Shown here piece by piece: positions 22,848-30,877 of a stretch of DNA of 34,487 nucleotides. Source of the stretch: Alloprevotella sp. (GTDB lineage: Bacteria; Bacteroidota; Bacteroidia; Bacteroidales; Bacteroidaceae); contig JAFUXE010000052.1 of the NCBI GenBank assembly GCA_017477205.1, positions 1 through 34,487 of the forward strand, in the 5' to 3' direction. Within the stretch, counting starts at the first letter, position 1, and each line of letters starts with the position of its first letter. The notes below the pieces were generated by a model that worked only from the letters and a program-made list of their open reading frames with translations, ran no database searches and was not told where the DNA came from. The position numbers and the translations under genes were made by a program.

Positions 22848-23951
22848 TTATACGTTAAACCTGAAGTGCATGATGTCGCCGTCCTGCACTACGTATTCCT
22901 TGCCTTCGACGTGGAGAAGTCCGGCATCGCGCACGGCGGCTTCACTACCGAGGCGCACGTAGTCTTCGTACTTGATGACCTCGGCACGGATGAAGCCGCG
23001 CTCAAAGTCCGTATGGATGACGCCTGCGCACTGCGGAGCCTTCCATCCCTTGCGGTACGTCCATGCCTTCACCTCCATCTCGCCAGCGGTGATGAACGTT
23101 TCGAGTTGCAGCATCTTGTAGGCAGCCTTGATGAGGCGGTTCACGCCGCTTTCCTCAAGCCCCACGTCCTTCAGGAATTCCTGACGCTCTTCGTAGGTCT
23201 CCAGTTCGGCAATGTCGGCTTCCGTCTGTGCCGCCACGACGAGAATCTCTGCGTCCTCGTCCTTGACAGCCTCGCGCACCTGCTCCACGTAGGCATTGCC
23301 CGTGGCGGCACTGGCCTCATCGACATTGCAGACGTAGAGCACGGGCTTCGAGGTGAGGAGGAAAAGGTTGCGGGCGGCCTGCTGTGCCTCCTTGGACTCG
23401 AACTGCACGGTGCGTGCGCTCTTGCCCTGTTCGAGGGCTTCCTTATAGGCGCGCAGCACTTCGTACTCCACCTTCGCGTCCTTGTTGTTGCCCACCTGTG
23501 CCAGCTTCTCCACGCGCGGCAGCCGTCCCTCTACGGTCTCAAGGTCCTTCAGTTGCAGTTCCGTATCGATGATTTCCTTGTCGCGCACGGGGTCAACGGA
23601 GCCATCTACATGAACCACGTTGTCATCGTCGAAGCAGCGGAGGACGTGGATGATGGCGTCTGTCTCGCGGATGTTGCCGAGGAACTGGTTGCCGAGCCCT
23701 TCGCCCTTCGAAGCACCCTTCACGAGGCCCGCGATATCCACAATCTCCACCGTCGTCGGCACGATGCGTCCCGGATGCACCAGCTCCGCCAGCACGTTCA
23801 GGCGCTCATCGGGAACGGTGATGACGCCCACGTTGGGTTCGATGGTGCAGAAGGGGAAGTTCGCGCTCTGCGCCTTGGCGTTACTCAAACAGTTAAACAG
23901 GGTGGACTTTCCCACGTTCGGGAGTCCCACTATACCACATTGTAAACTCAT
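22848..23951 (-). CDS. ychF: Ribosome-binding ATPase YchF (Obg family)
   Basis: This P-loop protein of the TRAFAC/Obg group binds ATP rather than GTP and associates with ribosomes. The ATG at 23951 (MSLQCGIVGLPNVGKST) is chosen over a start 14 codons upstream because it gives the conserved family N-terminus. Motifs are G1 GLPNVGKST (9-17), switch FCTIEPNVGVITVPDERL, G3 VDIAGLVKGASKGEGLGNQF and the YchF-type C-terminal TGS domain (RKGWKAPQCAGVIHTDFERG to DGDIMHFRFNV). The length, 367 aa, is normal. The C-terminus is intact although a GC-rich repeat begins within the stop codon. A -7-like TACTTTTG on the minus strand (23988-23981) lies about 30 nt upstream. Confidence 0.95.
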   Translation of the reverse strand: MSLQCGIVGLPNVGKSTLFNCLSNAKAQSANFPFCTIEPNVGVITVPDERLNVLAELVHPGRIVPTTVEIVDIAGLVKGASKGEGLGNQFLGNIRETDAIIHVLRCFDDDNVVHVDGSVDPVRDKEIIDTELQLKDLETVEGRLPRVEKLAQVGNNKDAKVEYEVLRAYKEALEQGKSARTVQFESKEAQQAARNLFLLTSKPVLYVCNVDEASAATGNAYVEQVREAVKDEDAEILVVAAQTEADIAELETYEERQEFLKDVGLEESGVNRLIKAAYKMLQLETFITAGEMEVKAWTYRKGWKAPQCAGVIHTDFERGFIRAEVIKYEDYVRLGSEAAVRDAGLLHVEGKEYVVQDGDIMHFRFNV

Positions 23952-23980
23952 GCTGTCTTTGCTCTTTTGTATTCTGACGG

Positions 23981-23988
23981 CAAAAGTA
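23981..23988 (-). promoter_or_regulatory. Candidate -7 promoter element of ychF
   Basis: TACTTTTG on the minus strand fits TAnnTTTG, 30 nt before the ychF start. No clear -33 TTTG is seen. Confidence 0.5.
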
Positions 23989-24140
23989 AACAATTATTAT
24001 TGAATCATGCACCCCATTGCCCGAAAAACCTGCAAAGAGATTTTGGCAACCTCGTTTTGCAAATAATCCGCACGGGGTGCCCAAAGGCCCAAAAGCACCA
24101 GAGAAAAAGCTCCGGAGGGGCAACAAAACATTTGAAAAGT

Positions 24141-24170
24141 TTTGCGATAGACTTTTTTTCCGTAATTTTG
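24141..24170 (+). promoter_or_regulatory. Candidate promoter of pckA
   Basis: TTTG (24141-24144), 18 nt, then TAATTTTG (24163-24170) is close to the full Bacteroidetes -33/-7 promoter. It would start transcription about 30-35 nt before pckA. It is the best-formed promoter in the window. Confidence 0.65.
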
Positions 24171-24210
24171 CACACGGTAAAAAGAAACTCTATTCAACTT
24201 CAATAAAATT

Positions 24211-25824
24211 ATGGCAACTTTAGATTTGACCAAGTATGGCATCACCGGTGCTACGGTGATTGCTCACAACCCCAGTTACGAACGCCTCTTTGAAGAGGAA
24301 ACGAAGCCCGGCCTTGAAGGTTTCGACAAGGGCCAGCTCACGGAGCTCGGCGCTGTCAACGTGATGACGGGTATCTACACCGGCCGCAGCCCCAAGGATA
24401 AGTACATCGTCATGGACGAGAACTCCAAGGACAACGTGTGGTGGACGACGGAAGCCTACAAGAACGACAACCACCCCATGAGCGAGGAGGTTTGGGCAAC
24501 CGTGAAGGACATCGCCAAGAAGGAACTCTCCAACAAGCAGCTCTACGTGGTTGACGCTTTCTGCGGTGCCAACAAGGACACGCGCCTCGCCGTCCGCTTC
24601 ATCGTGGAAGTGGCATGGCAGGCACACTTCGTGACCAACATGTTCATCCGTCCCACGGAAGAGGAACTCGCCAACTTCGAGCCCGACTTCGTGGTTTACA
24701 ACGCCTCCAAGGCTAAGGTGGAGAACTATCAGGAACTCGGCCTGAACAGCGAGACCTGCGTAGCTTTCAACACCACGACCAAGGAACAGGTCATCATCAA
24801 CACATGGTACGGCGGCGAAATGAAGAAGGGCCTCTTCTCCATGATGAACTACTACCTGCCCCTGCGCGGCATCGCAGCCATGCACTGCTCCGCCAACACG
24901 GACATGGAAGGCAAGAACACCGCCATCTTCTTCGGCCTCTCCGGCACGGGTAAGACGACCCTCAGCACCGACCCGAAGCGCCTCCTCATCGGCGACGACG
25001 AGCACGGCTGGGACGACAACGGTGTCTTCAACTTCGAAGGCGGTTGCTACGCTAAGGTCATCAACCTTGACAAGGAGAGCGAGCCCGACATCTACAACGC
25101 CATCCGCCGCAATGCCCTGCTGGAGAACGTGACGGTTGACGAGAACGGCAAGATTGACTTTGCCGACAAGAGCGTCACGGAGAACACGCGCGTCAGCTAC
25201 CCCATCGAGCACATTGAGAAGATTGTGAAGAACGTAGCTCCCGTCAGCGCAGGTCCCGACGCCCAGAACGTCATCTTCCTCAGCGCCGACGCATTTGGCG
25301 TACTGCCTCCTGTCAGCATCCTCACCCCCGAGCAGACGAAGTACTACTTCCTCAGCGGCTTCACCGCTAAGCTCGCCGGCACGGAGCGCGGCATCACCGA
25401 GCCCACGCCGACCTTCTCCGCTTGCTTCGGCCAGGCCTTCCTTGAGCTGCATCCCACGAAGTACGCAGAGGAACTCGTCAAGAAGATGGAAAAGAGCGGT
25501 GCCAAGGCTTACCTCGTGAACACGGGTTGGAACGGCACGGGCAAGCGCATCTCCATCAAGGATACGCGTGGTATCATCGACGCCATCCTTGACGGCAGCA
25601 TCAAGACGGCTCCCACGAAGAAGATTCCTTTCTTCGACTTCGAAGTGCCCACACAGCTGCCCGGCGTTGACCCTGCCATCCTCGACCCCCGCGACACCTA
25701 TGCTGACGCCACCGTTTGGGAAGAGAAGGCAAAGGACCTCGCAGGCCGCTTCATCAAGAACTTCGGCAAGTACACGACAAATGAAGCCGGTAAGGCTCTC
25801 GTAGCAGCCGGTCCCCAGCTCTAA
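24211..25824 (+). CDS. pckA: Phosphoenolpyruvate carboxykinase (ATP)
   Basis: This cytoplasmic enzyme interconverts oxaloacetate plus ATP with PEP, CO2 and ADP. In Bacteroidales it usually runs in the carboxylating direction on the route to succinate and propionate. The 537-aa protein has [12 protein letters not shown] near the N-terminus, the PEPCK signature in [20 protein letters not shown], the P-loop GLSGTGKTT (242-250, Lys248), the Mg site [11 protein letters not shown] and the adenine-binding [20 protein letters not shown] near the C-terminus, all typical of the ATP-dependent class. It is a single-gene transcript with its own promoter and a strong terminator. Codon use is biased to C-ending codons, which suggests high expression. 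Confidence 0.97.
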   Translation: MATLDLTKYGITGATVIAHNPSYERLFEEETKPGLEGFDKGQLTELGAVNVMTGIYTGRSPKDKYIVMDENSKDNVWWTTEAYKNDNHPMSEEVWATVKDIAKKELSNKQLYVVDAFCGANKDTRLAVRFIVEVAWQAHFVTNMFIRPTEEELANFEPDFVVYNASKAKVENYQELGLNSETCVAFNTTTKEQVIINTWYGGEMKKGLFSMMNYYLPLRGIAAMHCSANTDMEGKNTAIFFGLSGTGKTTLSTDPKRLLIGDDEHGWDDNGVFNFEGGCYAKVINLDKESEPDIYNAIRRNALLENVTVDENGKIDFADKSVTENTRVSYPIEHIEKIVKNVAPVSAGPDAQNVIFLSADAFGVLPPVSILTPEQTKYYFLSGFTAKLAGTERGITEPTPTFSACFGQAFLELHPTKYAEELVKKMEKSGAKAYLVNTGWNGTGKRISIKDTRGIIDAILDGSIKTAPTKKIPFFDFEVPTQLPGVDPAILDPRDTYADATVWEEKAKDLAGRFIKNFGKYTTNEAGKALVAAGPQL

Positions 25825-25842
25825 AGTATTTGCTCCATAATA

Positions 25843-25885
25843 GAATCTCCCCTGCCGTATCGCGGCGGGGGAGATTCTTGTATAC
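25843..25885 (+). terminator. Rho-independent terminator of pckA
   Basis: The 15-bp stem gaatctcccctgccg (25843-25857) pairs with cggcgggggagattc (25863-25877) with one wobble pair and a 5-nt loop, followed by ttgtatactattt. Confidence 0.85.
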
Positions 25886-25933
25886 TATTTGTGGAAGTAA
25901 GGCTCTGCCTCTATGTCCTTCTGCTTTAGTGAT

Positions 25934-25971
25934 GAAAAATCAAGGCATCAGACAAGCGGTCTTATGCCTTG
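25934..25971 (-). terminator. Rho-independent terminator of the tRNA-Leu transcript
   Basis: On the minus strand the outer stem CAAGGCAT / ATGCCTTG and inner stem AGAC / GTCT (25941-25971) are followed by ATTTTTCATC. A second perfect palindrome, ccttatgaatcataagg (25988-26004), touches the tRNA 3' end and may aid processing. Confidence 0.75.
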
Positions 25972-26004
25972 AAAAATAATTCTTATGCCTTATGAATCAT
26001 AAGG

Positions 26005-26089
26005 TGCCCCGAGCGGGACTCGAACCCGCACAGCCATTTCTGGCCAAAGGATTTTAAGTCCTTCGTGTCTACCATTCCACCATCGGGGC
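26005..26089 (-). tRNA. tRNA-Leu (anticodon UAA)
   Basis: This 85-nt class II tRNA has acceptor stem GCCCCGA / TCGGGGC, D-arm with GGTAGAC, anticodon stem AAGGA / TCCTT around loop CTTAAAA (anticodon TAA), a long variable arm, and T-arm GCGGG-TTCGAGT-CCCGC. The discriminator is A. The CCA end is not encoded, since the next bases are CCT. Confidence 0.95.
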
Positions 26090-26106
26090 TTCGGTATTTG
26101 CGGCTG

Positions 26107-26114
26107 CAAAGATA
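26107..26114 (-). promoter_or_regulatory. Candidate -7 promoter element of tRNA-Leu
   Basis: TATCTTTG on the minus strand exactly fits TAnnTTTG and would start transcription about 10 nt before the tRNA 5' end. Confidence 0.5.
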
Positions 26115-26129
26115 GCAAGTTTTTCCGAG

Positions 26130-26471
26130 TCAGTACCGCATAATATACAAAAAGTTCTCAAAGTTCTTGTTGCGTGCTACGCCCATGATAAGAAACCAGT
26201 CAATGATGGTCCAGAGGCCCATGCCGCCACAGGTAATGAGTTTTAGGATTCCCAGCCCTACGTCGCCTACGTACATGCGGTCTACGCCCCAGCTGCCCAG
26301 TAGGAGAGAGAGGACGAGTGCTACAACTGGACTCTTCTTGCTCATGAGATGCAGGCGGCTCATATGCTCGTCCGTAGCGTCAGTAAGGCGCTGGCGTATC
26401 CACGGCAGGTGTTCAGAGGGATAGTTCTCGCCTTGCGTCATGAGAAACATATTAATACTTTGTTGATCCAT
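26130..26471 (-). CDS. TM2 domain membrane protein
   Basis: This is a small inner-membrane protein of 113 aa. The start at 26471 (MDQQSINMFLMTQGENYPSE) is chosen because the longer frame upstream adds residues with no family pattern. A soluble N-terminus of about 45 residues is followed by the TM2 domain: helix SPVVALVLSLLLGSWGVDRM with the DRF-like DRM, the short turn YVGDVGLGILKLITCGGMG, and helix LWTIIDWFLIM. TM2 proteins are widespread and of unknown function. It follows tcdA by 64 nt on the same strand and precedes the tRNA. Confidence 0.87.
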   Translation of the reverse strand: MDQQSINMFLMTQGENYPSEHLPWIRQRLTDATDEHMSRLHLMSKKSPVVALVLSLLLGSWGVDRMYVGDVGLGILKLITCGGMGLWTIIDWFLIMGVARNKNFENFLYIMRY

Positions 26472-26535
26472 AGGAATAATAATATGTGTGCAAAAACTGT
26501 TTAATGTTTTTTGCCGAGAATACACTTAGAAAACC

Positions 26536-27315
26536 TCATTCTGTAATCCTGAATGTCCCTGCTTTTGCGATGAGGTCTTTCACGACTTCGCCACCAGCGA
26601 TGAGGCCTGCAGCAGCGGGAACGAAGGCATTGGAGGCGGGAATGTTGCGGCGCTCCGTGCATTTGCGCATGTTTCTGTCGGGGCAGATGCAGTGGAAGCG
26701 GCATGAAATCTCCGGTTGGTCAATGGGTTCCAGCGGTTCCTCTTCGCTCCATACGCATTTAAGGTGGGGGATGTGGAGCTGGCGCAACTTGCGACGAATC
26801 ACCTTTGCCAGAGGGTCCATCTTCGTCTTCGTGATGTCCGACACACGAAAGGCGGTGGCATCCATCTTGTTGGCAGCTCCCATGCAGGAAAGGATGGGAA
26901 TGCCGAGGGCGTGGCTGCGGCGTATGAGTTCCAGCTTTGCCGTTACGGTGTCAATGCAGTCCACGACGTAGTCCATCTGCGAAAGGTCTATCTGCTCTGC
27001 ATTCTCCGGAAGGTAGAACTGCTGGTATTTCGTCACCTGACAGCGCGGGTTGATGTCGTGGATGCGGGCCTCGCAAACGTCCACCTTGTATTTCCCGACC
27101 GTGGACAGCAGGGCAATGACCTGACGGTTTACGTTGGTGAGGCAGATGCGGTCGTCGTCAATGATGTCTATCGCCCCCACGCCACTACGGGCAAGTACCT
27201 CCACGACATAGCCCCCCACGCCGCCGACTCCGAAGACGGCAACGCGGCTTTGACGCAGCGTTTCCATAGCGGGTTTCCCAAAGAGCAGCTGGGTGCGACT
27301 GAACTGGTTTTGCAT
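26536..27315 (-). CDS. tcdA: tRNA threonylcarbamoyladenosine dehydratase (TcdA/CsdL, E1-like)
   Basis: This enzyme uses ATP to cyclise t6A37 to ct6A37 in ANN-decoding tRNAs. It is a ThiF/MoeB/HesA family protein of 259 aa. The N-terminal nucleotide-binding fold shows VAVFGVGGVGGYVVEVLARS (about 26-45) and the E1-type signature DDDRICLTNVNRQ; Asp53-Asp55 and the Arg in NRQ suit ATP binding. VVDCIDTVTAKLELI and ILSCMGAANKMDATAF follow. The C-terminal region has several cysteines (CRFHCICPDRNMRKC). The length and motifs fit TcdA rather than MoeB or ThiF. The gene starts 24 nt after the CotH-type gene, behind GAAGAGG. Confidence 0.9.
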   Translation of the reverse strand: MQNQFSRTQLLFGKPAMETLRQSRVAVFGVGGVGGYVVEVLARSGVGAIDIIDDDRICLTNVNRQVIALLSTVGKYKVDVCEARIHDINPRCQVTKYQQFYLPENAEQIDLSQMDYVVDCIDTVTAKLELIRRSHALGIPILSCMGAANKMDATAFRVSDITKTKMDPLAKVIRRKLRQLHIPHLKCVWSEEEPLEPIDQPEISCRFHCICPDRNMRKCTERRNIPASNAFVPAAAGLIAGGEVVKDLIAKAGTFRITE

Positions 27316-27339
27316 AGCCTCTTCGTTGTTCTCAGTAGT

Positions 27340-29760
27340 TTATCGTATAAAGACCTTGCCATCCACGATGAAGACGCCGCGTGCGGCAGGCCCGTGAAGG
27401 CGGCGTCCCTGCACATCGTAGGCAGCGGTGTTGGTGGTGGAGAGGGTGGGAGCGTACGTGATGCCGTCAAGGACAGCCTTCTCGCCCGTTTCGTCAATAT
27501 ACCAGAGGCGGTTCTGTCCCGTCTTGTTTTTCGCCTCGTCGGTGGCGTAGGAGATGACGCGCGTGTTGTTCGTCGTCGTGCCGCCGTCAAGATTTGCCGT
27601 GCGTCCGCTGCCGAGGTTGATGAAATTGAAGCGGTGCTGCGCCTGCGGTACGACACTCCAAAGCTGATGGGCGTTCGTGGCGTCGGGCGGCGTGAGCTTC
27701 AGGTTGGCACTCGTCGTGGACGTGGCGGCGGTACCTGCGGGCGAGGCGTCCGTGATGGCCATTGTGCCGTCGTGGGAGAGGATTTGGTAGTAGTCGCCCT
27801 GCGGACGGAACACCCACTTCTGCGTGTCGTGCGTGGCATCCGTTGCCCATACGACGATTACGGCATTCTCCGTTGTCGCAGTGCCGCGTACATCCCAGAA
27901 GATGTCGCCGCGTACGGAGCGCATCTTGTAGTATAGTGCAGGGTCGGCCTCGAAGGGTTCCGGCTCCAGCTCGATGCCTGCTTTGGTGGCGAAGGCCTCT
28001 GGCAGGAACTTGCAGTGGCGGCGTATGAAACTGCGCAGGTCTTCGATGTACTCCTCGTAAGTGCTGTGGAGTACGCGCTCATTGTAGGTCTTCGTGCTGA
28101 TGCCGTATTTCTTGTAGTTCAGGGCCTGCGATTCGTAGATAAGTGCGGAAAGGCTGTCCACCTTGTTCAGCAGGAATGCCTCCACGCCGGCATCCATAAT
28201 CTCCTTCAGGCGTCGGTTCACAAGCTGCTGGAACCAGGGGTCTTCCCACATGCGGTTCACCCAGCGTCCAGCCTTGTTGAGCTCTGCACCGCAGTCGCTC
28301 ATCAGCTGCTCTGCCGTGTCGCCCGGGCGACTGTCGTTGCTGTAGGCGATGTCGTAGTCCCACATCGGACCGAAGTAGAAGCGGCCGTCACCCGTTTGCT
28401 TATAGAAGTACAGGCTCCAATAGCCGTCGTAGTTTGCGCATATCTCGTTTGCGCAGAACCAGTTGGCGAGGGAAACGCTGTCAACGTACTGGCGGTAGCC
28501 TTTCACGGGATCCTTGAAGTCGCTGCCCATGAGGGCGGCTTCAAAGGCGTTCACCTGCGACTGTATGTAGCTCTTCTGTGCCGTCGTGAGGTCGTCCTTC
28601 GGCGTGTGGATGCGCACCTTTACACCCACGTTCGAGGTGGAGAACCAGTTGTGCTCGGCATAGCCATCCACTTCGAGGAAGTAGCTTACGTCCGTTCCCG
28701 TGCCCCCTTCTTTCAGCTCCACGCGCCCGGGCGCAGCTTCGGGGTGGTCGGAGATGTGATAGGTGCCTATATATTCGCCGTTCAGCGTAACATCTACGAA
28801 CTTCGCCGCCACGCTGAAAGGCTGCCCTGTGAACCGACTCAGTTCCGAGGTCAGCGCATTGCGGATGAGGCTCTTGTCGTAGGCGTTTGCCATCAGCGTC
28901 CAATTGCGTGCCGTGGCGTGTCCTTCACCAAGAAACTGTTCAGGCTGGGCAAAGCGTATGCGGTAGGGTTTCTTCGCGGGATTGCGGTTCCAGGTGGAGT
29001 TGCCGCGTCCGCGAATCTCCATGTTTGTGTATTCACGCACGTTGTCCTCCTCGTCGATGTAGGTGAGCGTTGCGGGGACAAAGGTCTTCTTCGTCGTGAT
29101 GGCAGCTCCGCCCTCGGTATTGATATACACGTGCGGCAGGTTCGTGAGGCGGTGCATCGTGCCGTCGTCTGTCTTCGTCGTGTCAATGGGCACAACCTCC
29201 TGCGCTTCTACCGTGTCGCTCTGTTGCTGGAACACCCACAGGCGGTTCTGGCTGGTGGCATCCTTCTGGTCGGAGGTGTAGCTGATGACGTATGTGCCGT
29301 CGGCATCTTCTCCGCCTTTCACGTTGAAGATGCGTCCCGTCTCCTTGTTCTTCAGGTTGTACTGGCTGTTTGCCTGCGGAACGATTTTCCACAACTGGCG
29401 TGCGGCACTCGTGTCCGGTACGACGATGAGCAGCGGCAGCGACTCGCTGGGCATGGTGCCGTCGTCGCCCATCTGGTCGTATATCGCCCATCCGCCGTGG
29501 CGCGATAGTATCTGGTAGTACTCACCGCCTTCAACGGCGCGGAACTGCCAATCCTGCGTGGTGCGGCTGGGCGTGTTTGTCCAGATGACAAGAGGCTGGT
29601 CGTTATACGATGACTGCCCCTGCACATCTACGGCGCGTGCACCGCTTTTCACGCTGACGATGCGGTAGTAGTGCTTTGTGTCGATGTTTTGTGCCTGAGC
29701 AGTTTGTGCGGCAAGGCAGAGCGCCATTGCCATACCCAGAATGTGGAAAAGATGTCTCAT
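27340..29760 (-). CDS. Secreted CotH-kinase family protein with N- and C-terminal ricin-like modules
   Basis: This exported protein of 806 aa has a signal peptide ending near residue 24 (MALCLAAQTAQAQ). Residues about 26-178 form a ricin-like beta-trefoil module (YYRIVSVKSGARAVDVQG, QLWKIVPQANSQYNL). The CotH kinase domain, about 205-560, carries RGRGNSTW (250-257), KKPYRIRF (263-270), SYFLEVDGYAEHNWF and FGPMWDYDIAYSND with WDYD at 467-470; these match the conserved blocks of CotH, a spore-coat atypical protein kinase family. A second ricin-like module spans about 605-775 (HQLWSVVPQAQHRFNFIN). The tail AYDVQGRRLHGPAARGVFIV is shared with other secreted proteins here. It likely binds glycans and may phosphorylate surface proteins. 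Kinase activity is inferred only. The lipoprotein gene upstream is 23 nt away. Confidence 0.9.
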   Translation of the reverse strand: MRHLFHILGMAMALCLAAQTAQAQNIDTKHYYRIVSVKSGARAVDVQGQSSYNDQPLVIWTNTPSRTTQDWQFRAVEGGEYYQILSRHGGWAIYDQMGDDGTMPSESLPLLIVVPDTSAARQLWKIVPQANSQYNLKNKETGRIFNVKGGEDADGTYVISYTSDQKDATSQNRLWVFQQQSDTVEAQEVVPIDTTKTDDGTMHRLTNLPHVYINTEGGAAITTKKTFVPATLTYIDEEDNVREYTNMEIRGRGNSTWNRNPAKKPYRIRFAQPEQFLGEGHATARNWTLMANAYDKSLIRNALTSELSRFTGQPFSVAAKFVDVTLNGEYIGTYHISDHPEAAPGRVELKEGGTGTDVSYFLEVDGYAEHNWFSTSNVGVKVRIHTPKDDLTTAQKSYIQSQVNAFEAALMGSDFKDPVKGYRQYVDSVSLANWFCANEICANYDGYWSLYFYKQTGDGRFYFGPMWDYDIAYSNDSRPGDTAEQLMSDCGAELNKAGRWVNRMWEDPWFQQLVNRRLKEIMDAGVEAFLLNKVDSLSALIYESQALNYKKYGISTKTYNERVLHSTYEEYIEDLRSFIRRHCKFLPEAFATKAGIELEPEPFEADPALYYKMRSVRGDIFWDVRGTATTENAVIVVWATDATHDTQKWVFRPQGDYYQILSHDGTMAITDASPAGTAATSTTSANLKLTPPDATNAHQLWSVVPQAQHRFNFINLGSGRTANLDGGTTTNNTRVISYATDEAKNKTGQNRLWYIDETGEKAVLDGITYAPTLSTTNTAAYDVQGRRLHGPAARGVFIVDGKVFIR

Positions 29761-29783
29761 GGTATAGGTGTTTTCAAGGAATT

Positions 29784-30344
29784 TCAGTTGTTGATGACGA
29801 AAAGGTCCTGTGCCGGCGTGTACGTCATGTGGTACTGATGTAGTTTGCGCCCCTTTTCGCCTTCTATAATGATGCCTTTATCCCGTAACAAGTAGTGGCG
29901 GCCACAGCGTCCGCATACAGCCTCCTCACCTTGCAGGGTAAGGGTCTCAGCGATGGCTGCCTCGTAGCAGTTCGGGCATACGATGTCAAAGACGACGGGG
30001 GTGAGCTGCATTTTCCAGTCCGGCACGGAGGGCGTGCCGATGATGAAGCCCTGGTTGTAGATGGACTGCAGGCGGTAGTAGTTCTGCGTAGTCGCCCCCA
30101 TCTCCATCGGCACTGTGGTGCCGTTTTGGCGTGTGAAGATGTAGCGCGTACCGTCCGGCGTCAGTGTGCAGAATATCCCCGGGTTGTTTAATGCCCCAAA
30201 CAGCGGTGCAGCCCCCGTTACCGGCGTGACGCGGCAGAATGCCCGCAGGTTGGAGTATTCGTTCTCCACGTCTCCGTCGCATGCGGCAGCCAGCCCCAGT
30301 GTGAGGCACACCAGCAGTCCGTATGTTCTCTTCAGAGCTTTCAT
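29784..30344 (-). CDS. Lipoprotein with a CPNC...CGRC zinc-ribbon-like motif
   Basis: I do not recognise a named family for this protein. The ATG at 30344 (MKALKRTYGLLVCLTLGLAA) is preferred; an ATG two codons earlier is also possible. The lipobox LAAAC predicts lipidation of Cys22, so it is a periplasmic or surface lipoprotein of about 186 aa. In the second half CPNC and CGRC, 18 residues apart, could bind a metal, followed by HYLLRDKGIIIEGEKGRKLH and QYHMTYTPAQDLFVIN. The layout recalls Rieske-like lipoproteins of Bacteroides, but the Rieske CxH...CxxH pattern is absent. It is followed at 23 nt by the CotH gene. A -7-like TAGTTTTG (30368-30361, minus strand) just upstream may start this pair. 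Confidence 0.8.
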   Translation of the reverse strand: MKALKRTYGLLVCLTLGLAAACDGDVENEYSNLRAFCRVTPVTGAAPLFGALNNPGIFCTLTPDGTRYIFTRQNGTTVPMEMGATTQNYYRLQSIYNQGFIIGTPSVPDWKMQLTPVVFDIVCPNCYEAAIAETLTLQGEEAVCGRCGRHYLLRDKGIIIEGEKGRKLHQYHMTYTPAQDLFVINN

Positions 30345-30365
30345 CGACATTCTCTTCCCGCAAAA

Positions 30366-30836
30366 CTAATGCACTTGCGATAGAATCATCGCCAGGCCGT
30401 CGGCCGCCTGTTGCAGCGGCTTCGCCACCATGCCGCGCAGGAACATGTTCACCTCTGCGCCCACCGTGACGCGCATCTTGCAGCGTTCTTCGCCGTCCGG
30501 AAGCAGTTGTATCCACACGTTCAGCGGTACGGGACTGCCTTCGCTGGCAAACTTTACCAGCTTCGGCTCTTCGCGCTCCACGACGCGCAGCGTCATTGCT
30601 CCCACCGGCGTTTGCAGGGACAGCGTGTCGGCATCGAAGGTCATCTGTTCCAGGATGCGTTCCACGTCGGCGGCCTTTCCGTCGGGTATCTGCCCTGCCA
30701 TCGCCTCCCGCACGTTGGGGTCGTTCAGGCGGCTGCGCAGGTGCTCCAGGTTCCGAAGGTCGCTCAGGCGCTCATACATGGCCTGCTGGCTTTGTTCCAC
30801 CAGCTTCACTTCACTGTCGTATTTTGCTAAACTCAT
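30366..30836 (-). CDS. SRPBCC (START-like) superfamily protein
   Basis: This cytoplasmic protein of 156 aa begins at the ATG at 30836 (MSLAKYDSEVKLVEQSQQAM). The extra upstream codons fall in the AT-rich spacer. It shows the polyketide-cyclase/SRPBCC pattern: an N-terminal strand (YDSEVKLVEQS) and helix (YERLSDLRNLEHL), central strands (ADTLSLQTPVGAMTLRVV, KLVKFASEG, NVWIQLLPDG, CKMRVTVGAEV) and a long C-terminal helix (KPLQQAADGLAMILSQV). Such proteins bind hydrophobic ligands; this one has no known ligand. It follows sufB by 41 nt, in a place where sufC would be expected. Confidence 0.82.
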   Translation of the reverse strand: MSLAKYDSEVKLVEQSQQAMYERLSDLRNLEHLRSRLNDPNVREAMAGQIPDGKAADVERILEQMTFDADTLSLQTPVGAMTLRVVEREEPKLVKFASEGSPVPLNVWIQLLPDGEERCKMRVTVGAEVNMFLRGMVAKPLQQAADGLAMILSQVH

Positions 30837-30877
30837 ATAATGATTCTGACTATTAACTATCAATTTTCATCTATTCC

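Noticed and set aside
23952..24210. Small genes in the ychF-pckA gap
   Set aside because: Several short frames exist on both strands, but the region carries two promoter-like elements and no start context or family pattern.
29784..30344. Rieske iron-sulfur lipoprotein
   Set aside because: The motif is CPNC...CGRC with no histidines in the ligand positions (CxH...CxxH), so an Fe-S Rieske site is not supported.
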